This document shows, piece after piece, positions 58,229-64,000 of a stretch of DNA of 64,000 nt. The position numbers and the translations under genes were made by a program. Within the stretch, counting starts at the first letter, position 1. Each line of letters starts with the position of its first letter. Under the pieces are notes generated by a model, which was not told the origin of the DNA, made no database searches, and saw only the letters and a list, made by a program, of their open reading frames with translations. This stretch comes from Adiantum capillus-veneris (lineage: Eukaryota > Streptophyta > Polypodiopsida > Polypodiales > Pteridaceae): the NCBI GenBank assembly GCA_014529385.2, contig CM043953.1, positions 96,928,842 to 96,992,841 of the forward strand, in the 5' to 3' direction.

Positions 58229-61200
58229 ATGCACAAGTTAAGCTCTTTGCCACAAGAAATACTGCCTCATCGCTCCATCTATGACTCCTCCCAGTTGTTA
58301 GACAGATGCAGTGAGGAAAAAGATGGCTTGTACGCACTGCGAGTACATGCATACATGGCTGCAAGTGGGCTTGATGCTCTAGAGACACCGGGAAATCGCC
58401 TTGTATGCATTATGGGAACATCAGGCTGCATGTCTGATGCCCAACGTGTTTTTGACAGGCTCATCTTTCAGGATCAATTATCATGGGATACTCTCATTAG
58501 GGGTTACTTGAATTGTGGGCAGCTACATGATGCTATCAAGTTGTACATAAGAAAGCAGAAGTTCGTTTCTTTTGATACAGATAGCCACACTACTGTGGCC
58601 TTGTTGAAGGCATGTGCGAAGCTCAAGGATCTAGGAAGTGGTCTTGAATTACAAACATGGATTGTTTATGCAGGGTTGCTTGAGGTGGATGCCTTTATTG
58701 GCAGCTCCCTTGTTGATATGTTTGCTAAGTGTGGTTCACTTACTAATGCACAACAAGTCTTTGTCAGACTTCGAATTCGAAATGCGGTTTGCTGGAATGC
58801 ACTCATAGCTGCATTTGTGAAGTGTGGTCATAGTGAGCAAGCACTACAGCTTTTCAAGCGAATGCAGTTGGAGGGCATCTCTCCGGATGCTGTAACATTC
58901 ATATGCAGCCTGAAAGCTTGTGCTAATGTAGGGTCCGCGGACATGGCTCATGATATTCATGAACTTATCAAAACTAGAGGGTTTCATGAAGGTGACCTTG
59001 TTGTTGGTAACACGTTGGTTGATGTCTTTGCCAAGCTTGGTTTGCTTGACAAGGCACAGCGATTGTTTGACAGCCTACCACTACGAGATGCAATTTCATG
59101 GAATTCATTAATCACAGGTTATGTTGAGCATGGTCATGGTGATAAAGCAGTTGAGTGTTATGAAAAGATGCAGGGTGCTGGCATAGCACCGAATTCAGTC
59201 ACCTATATTTGTGCCATGAAAGCTTTTACTAGCATTGGGGCACCTAGCAAGGGTTTAGAAATACATGGTGAGCTTGAAAGATTGGGGCTTTTGGAACAAG
59301 ATTGTGCTTTCGGTAATACCTTGGTTGACATGTATGCACAAGGTGGTTGGTTTTTAAAAGCAAAAGAGGTTTTTGACAAACTTCCAGTTCGAGACATTGT
59401 TGCTTGGAATGCGCTGATTGCAGGGTATGCGGAGTATGGGAATGGTAAGGAGTCACTTAATTACTATGAACAGATGCAGCATGAGCGAGTCACTCCTGAC
59501 TCTATCACACTTGTTTGTAGCTTAAAGGCATGCGGCCTAGTAGGAGCCATAGACAAGGGCAGAGAGATTCATGCTGAGATTGAAAGAGGGGGTCTTGCAA
59601 AGAATAATCAGGTTGTTGGTAATGCTGTGGTTGATTTCTATGCGAAATGCAGCATGCTGCACAGAGCACGAGAGGTCTTTGATGCTCTTCCAGGTCGAGA
59701 TGTAATTGCATGGAATATAATGGTTGCAGGGTATGCTGAGCATGGTTATTGTGAAGAGGCACTCAAGTGTCTAGATGCTATGCAGTCACATGGTGTTTTT
59801 CCAGATAATGTCACTTTTGTGTATGGCTTAAAAGCTTGTAACAGTGAGATTTCCATTAGAAGGGCTAGACACATACATGCTGAGATAGAAAGGCAAGGGC
59901 TTTTGGAGAAAGACCCAGTGGTTGGGAATGCCTTGCTTGACATGTATTGTAAGTTCGGTCTTCTCTCTATAGCACAAGAACTGTTCGACATACTTCCAGT
60001 TCAGGATCATTTCTCATGGAATACATTAATAGCAGGATATGCTGAACATGGAACTGGCGAGGAGGCTCTTGATTGCTTTGAAAGGATGCAGTCTCAAGGT
60101 GTCTCTGCAGATGCTGTCACATTTCTCTGTGGGCTGAAAGCCTGTGGAGGTGTGAGAGCCCTAAGCAAAGGTAGCAAGATGCATGCGGAGATTGAACGAA
60201 GGGGGCTGCTGATAGAAAACCATCCTATTGGGAGCACATTGGTTGATATGTACGGAAAGTGTGGTGCAATTGTGAAGGCACAAGAAGTGTTTGATCGGCT
60301 TCCATTCCGTGATTCTATCGCATGGAATGCACTACTTGCAGGTTATACTGAACAGGGGTGTGCGGAGGGGACACTGAAGTGTTTACATCAAATGCGACAA
60401 GGAGGAGTTCCTCTCAATGTTGCCGCAGTTGTCTGCAGCCTGAAAGCATGTGCACGCATAGGAGCAACCAGTGAAGGCCAACGGTTACTCGCTGAGATAA
60501 AGCAAAAGAGGTTTCTGGAAAGGAATTATCTTGTCAGCAGTACACTAGTGGATATGTGCGTAAAGTGCAACTCCATTGCAAAAGCACAGGAAATGTTTGA
60601 CCAACTTTTGGTCCGAGATGTAGTGTCATGGAATGTGCTAATGACAGGTTATGCTGAGAACGGGCAAATCGATGAAGCGTTGACATGTCTCAAGAAAATG
60701 CAGCACGAGGGTGTGGCTCCTGATGCTGTTACATACATCAGCAGCTTGAAAGCTTGTGGCACTATGGGGGCTACACTTAAGGGACAGGAAATACATACTG
60801 AGATAATGATGAAAGGGCTGTTGGAAAGAGAACCAAGTCTAGGAAACACCTTGATTTACATGTATTCTAGGTGTGGCGCAATTATGATGGCACAAAGAGT
60901 GTTTGACAAGCTGATGACCAGAGATGTGGTTTCATGGAACACGCTTATTGCAGGATATGCCCAAGTTGGGCAAAATGAGGGTTTATTCTGTACGTTCAGT
61001 GACATGTTGGGACAAAGAGTTAAGCCAGATCTGATCACCTTTGTTATTGTTCTTAATGCATGTAGTCGCTCCTGTCTGTTTCATGAAAGTCACTCCTATT
61101 TCGAGGCAATGAGTACGCACCATGGGATTGTTCCATGCCTTGAGCACCATTCTTGCGTAGTTGATCTTCTTGCGCGTGCAGGCCAATTAGATGAGGCTGC

Positions 61201-61408
61201 AGCAATAATCAAGAAAATGCCAATTTGTCCAAATGTGGTTGTGTGGCATGCGCTGTTGGGTGCTTGTAAAAGTTGGGGAAATGTGCAAGTGGGAAGTCAA
61301 GCCTTCAGACAGGCAGTAGACTTGGATGACCAAGACTCTGCAGCGTATGTCCTGTGGTCTCATATCCATTCAGATGATATAGCTGATCAGAGAGCAAATG
61401 GAAGTTGA
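58229..61408 (+). CDS. PLS-type PPR protein with truncated E motif
   Basis: Pentatricopeptide repeat protein, expected to bind organellar RNA in mitochondria or plastids. The first in-frame ATG is at 58229, giving 1059 residues and no intron. The frame is open upstream to 57983 (a further 82 codons), so a 5' exon or non-ATG start is possible and the transit peptide cannot be judged. From about residue 55 to 1000, PPR motifs run without gaps in nine blocks of about 102 residues, each with a GN-x-LVDMYAKCG-type, a WN-x-LIAGYAE-type and a SLKAC-type motif (P-L-S order). That is roughly 27-29 motifs. The end has VVVWHALLGACKSWGNVQ, the start of an E motif, and stops about 20 residues after AAYVLWSHI. 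There is no DYW deaminase domain, so an editing role would need a partner. Confidence 0.88.
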   Translation: MHKLSSLPQEILPHRSIYDSSQLLDRCSEEKDGLYALRVHAYMAASGLDALETPGNRLVCIMGTSGCMSDAQRVFDRLIFQDQLSWDTLIRGYLNCGQLHDAIKLYIRKQKFVSFDTDSHTTVALLKACAKLKDLGSGLELQTWIVYAGLLEVDAFIGSSLVDMFAKCGSLTNAQQVFVRLRIRNAVCWNALIAAFVKCGHSEQALQLFKRMQLEGISPDAVTFICSLKACANVGSADMAHDIHELIKTRGFHEGDLVVGNTLVDVFAKLGLLDKAQRLFDSLPLRDAISWNSLITGYVEHGHGDKAVECYEKMQGAGIAPNSVTYICAMKAFTSIGAPSKGLEIHGELERLGLLEQDCAFGNTLVDMYAQGGWFLKAKEVFDKLPVRDIVAWNALIAGYAEYGNGKESLNYYEQMQHERVTPDSITLVCSLKACGLVGAIDKGREIHAEIERGGLAKNNQVVGNAVVDFYAKCSMLHRAREVFDALPGRDVIAWNIMVAGYAEHGYCEEALKCLDAMQSHGVFPDNVTFVYGLKACNSEISIRRARHIHAEIERQGLLEKDPVVGNALLDMYCKFGLLSIAQELFDILPVQDHFSWNTLIAGYAEHGTGEEALDCFERMQSQGVSADAVTFLCGLKACGGVRALSKGSKMHAEIERRGLLIENHPIGSTLVDMYGKCGAIVKAQEVFDRLPFRDSIAWNALLAGYTEQGCAEGTLKCLHQMRQGGVPLNVAAVVCSLKACARIGATSEGQRLLAEIKQKRFLERNYLVSSTLVDMCVKCNSIAKAQEMFDQLLVRDVVSWNVLMTGYAENGQIDEALTCLKKMQHEGVAPDAVTYISSLKACGTMGATLKGQEIHTEIMMKGLLEREPSLGNTLIYMYSRCGAIMMAQRVFDKLMTRDVVSWNTLIAGYAQVGQNEGLFCTFSDMLGQRVKPDLITFVIVLNACSRSCLFHESHSYFEAMSTHHGIVPCLEHHSCVVDLLARAGQLDEAAAIIKKMPICPNVVVWHALLGACKSWGNVQVGSQAFRQAVDLDDQDSAAYVLWSHIHSDDIADQRANGS

Positions 61409-63920
61409 AAGCATTCATAGCATCATGAGGGTGGTAATTGGTGAGGAGGGCAAGGGGTAATCCCTAGCATTTGAGAGCCATGGCATTTCTAGGCATTCAG
61501 AAGAGATGGAATATGGTTTGCAGGCTGTTGTGCTTTTTTTGAAAAGCGAGTTGCTTTTTGGTTGTTTCCTGAAAAAGCAAGTGCTTGCATTTGTGCACGT
61601 GAGTACGTTCGAGGATGCCTGAGAAGTGTGTGAGCAAGCATTTAATTAAATGACAGTATCTTCAGTATCTCTTGCAGTTTTTTAAATAGTAATGGTCACC
61701 CACTTTTAAAGAGTGGGCAGCCCTCTCCAAGTTTGAGCACTAGAAAAGTCAGCACCACCCTCCTTTTTTAGCGAGATCCCCTCTTGCTCTCTCTTGATAG
61801 CCCCATTTTACCCCCTTATTTTGGTCTCCCTAAAAGTGCCGGGCAACTCCCTAATATTTACATGCTTCTCTCACTGATGAAAGCAGGCCCTGCCACCTCT
61901 CATGGCAACGGTTTTTGAAGTGTCGGCAGACCTCCACCGAGATTCAGCTGCAACGAAGCATCGGGTTCATGCGACGAGTTTGTACCTGGAGGTTGCCTTT
62001 ATGTGCCAAATGTTGCAGGTGATATTCTATCGTGAGATTCATGGAGTTAGCCAGTGCAGGAGAAGCTTACAGCCTCTGCTCGAGGGATTCCAAGATCGAA
62101 ATCTGAGACGACTAAGAGCGGGCTTTGTTTGATGGTGGGATGGCCAACACACGATAATTCAGCACTGATGTCCTTTTTGCCTTCTATGTCTGGATGGAAC
62201 TTCAAGTTCTTCTTCTGGTGATTGGGCAATAGGTGGGATCTATTCTAGGATGCTGTGGAGAAATTTTTTAGATTGTTTTGTCAACAGTATTTTTGAAGCC
62301 ACTACGTTCTCGACTTCGGTTGATTGGCCAATATGGCCTCAACTTCTTTGGTTGACACTGCTATACTCCCTGTAGTCTCCATGTATATTGAGTTCCAAAG
62401 TGGGAAGCATCTGTTTCCTATTGAGAATTACTTCGTGCTTCAACAAGGGAAGGGGCAACATGGGATCATCGAAGACCATCACAACATTCTCAGGTTTCAT
62501 GTGTTTCACAGGTGCTGGTGTAAGCAAACTAAGTTCCCAATACAAATACCTATTGATGTAATGACTTTCTTCTTCTATCCAGCTTGGACCCTGAGGTGCC
62601 CTCCTCCATAATACACAAATGGGAGGTTGTTGGAAAGTTCTGTGGGTCTATTAATGCCTCTCCTACATTCGGAAAGTCTTTGATTGGAGAGTCAAAAATT
62701 TCCAGTACAAGATTTATGGTGCAGGACTTCCTTGTTGGCTTCTATTTCTTTGAATTTTCAATGAGCATATCCTTGGCCGGTAGTTGCACATCCAACTCTA
62801 TTATTTGCTTCACTTTATCTGCCAGGTTACAACCTTTTTGCTTCTTGAAAGATGGCCACTTCATTGATAATCTCTTAACACTAGTGAATGATTGCAAAAT
62901 CATGCATATATTGAACCCTAAGCCTAACCATGGCTCTAGGAATCAATAGAAATCTTGACGGTTAGATTTGGGGGTAGTTGATGGATCCTGATCCGTTTAA
63001 CCACAGGGGTCTGTTTTCCTAATCATGTAGAAGCTTCTCTTGAAGTTTTGGCCCAATTTGGACAACCTTGCCAATTCACTTTATCTCAAACAAGAAATTC
63101 TTTTTAATTTTTGTCAAGATTTGAGTTTTGATGGACTTTGGTGATTCCATTTTTCTTGGAATCGCTTGAGGTGCTCTGCGTTGGCTAGTAAATGAGATCT
63201 ATGATTCAAAGTTCTAGTAGGGGGTGGACAATGGATCCACGATTCATGCAAACTAACCAAAGTGAAGCCAAATCATGTCCTCTGTGTTCCTAGTGCCCAA
63301 TTAGGATTGCCATAGTCCTAGCATTTTGAATCTAGTTACCGTTGGTTTTTTAAATAGTTTTCTGTCCTGTGTTTGTACATTGTCTCTTGGAGTCAAGACA
63401 CTTAGGTGATGCCAATCACTAGAGTCATGTGCTTTTGTCAGACACTTATAGCTACTTCAAAAGGCTCCAACGATGGATACCCAATGCTTTCCGCATCGAA
63501 TTAGTGCAGGGGTTCCTACCAGCTCTGGTTCTGACACTACATGTAAATAGTGTTCAAAATTTTTACAATTTCCCTCACTGGGTATAGATCTCAAAGCCAT
63601 GAGTAGATTGAGACCTTTCCTTACACACTTGAGTATGGTGGAAAACTGTTCGTTCTTAAAAGCAATAAAATGCAACAGAAAACTAGAACGAGCACCTTCA
63701 AAGCTCGCCTATCTATCGCTGCCCAAGTGATATGAACTCCCCAACCCCACTCACACCCTAGCGGTATCTTTCTATTGAAAACGTGCAATTCCTTCTTACA
63801 CTTTTTCCTAGTATCTCTTCTCAAGTTTTCATAATGTGGTGACCAAAAACCTACATGCAAAAACCGTGTATGGCAATAACTACTTTTCTATCGTGATTAT
63901 CGATGTGTATCTGTGGGAAT
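61409..63920. other. No gene seen downstream of PPR gene
   Basis: Probable 3' UTR of the PPR gene, then non-coding sequence. Short open frames at 61902-62132, 62324-62611 and 62584-62949 have no recognisable motif, no codon-use contrast and overlap frames on the other strand. No RNA gene or LTR pair was seen. Confidence 0.45.
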
Positions 63921-63924
63921 TAGG

Positions 63925-64000
63925 GTTGCAGAGAAACACACATAGCTTGGAGAAGATGAAGAAGCTCAAGGCACACAATAGAGAGTGTATTGTTAGTGCA
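63925..64000 (-). repeat. Copia LTR-like fragment at window edge
   Basis: On the minus strand, TATTGTGTGCCTTGAGCTTC and the following TTCTCCAAGC resemble 57720-57672 (CTTGAGTTTCTTCTCCATCTCCAAGC) in the copia J leader/LTR. It probably belongs to an element continuing beyond the window. Confidence 0.4.

Noticed and set aside
61865-61885. CTGATGAAAGCAGG resembling a hammerhead core
   Set aside because: No stem II and no properly placed GAAA/NUH parts.
61902-62949. Three short plus-strand open frames downstream of the PPR gene
   Set aside because: No motifs, no start context, overlapping open frames on the other strand; treated as non-coding.

Overview
The window looks like a repeat-dense land-plant nuclear genome, most likely from a large-genome non-flowering plant such as a fern or lycophyte. 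The evidence is a PLS-type pentatricopeptide (PPR) gene, LTR retrotransposons primed by initiator-Met tRNA, and a Penelope-like element (PLE) without an endonuclease. The species cannot be named from sequence alone. One apparently functional host gene is visible, the PPR gene at 58229-61408. Almost everything else is mobile DNA in various stages of decay, with very long (GA)n, (CT)n, (CA)n and (TG)n tracts.

Layout. 1-7959: AT-rich DNA holding one broken, unrecognised coding remnant (2612-3958) and a microsatellite complex (4120-5942) with a 37-bp-arm palindrome. 7960-10810: a decayed Ty3/gypsy element with two RNase H regions. 11774-13080: the 5' end of a Ty1/copia element. 13087-22290: a Ty3/gypsy element whose gag-protease part is inverted relative to its RT-RNase H-integrase part and which carries a long unidentified ORF 3' of integrase. 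About 22560-28430: a degenerate endonuclease-less PLE with an unusual C-rich sense strand, a TATA box and a structurally complete hammerhead ribozyme in its 3' region. 28440-30778: the 3' half of a copia element. 30779-40983: two non-autonomous gag-type gypsy units sharing one central LTR.

40984-57400 is a nested stack: copia A (+) is split by LTR element B (42596-54475, 5-bp target duplication GAAGG, no coding in its 5.2-kb internal domain), and B's 3' LTR is split by copia C on the minus strand (48609-54301, target duplication GGAGG). Copia C has an intact 1362-codon polyprotein and LTRs differing at 2 of 187 positions, so it is young and possibly still active. 57409-58228 holds a small copia gag fragment and leader. 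The PPR gene follows, then about 2.6 kb with no recognisable gene and a copia LTR-like edge at the window end.

The most interesting system is the PLE with its hammerhead ribozyme. The TATA box about 50 bp upstream of the ribozyme suggests a promoter-plus-ribozyme terminal repeat. The abrupt junction with the middle of a copia pol gene fits endonuclease-independent attachment at a DNA end. The stacked insertions give a relative timeline: A, then B, then C.
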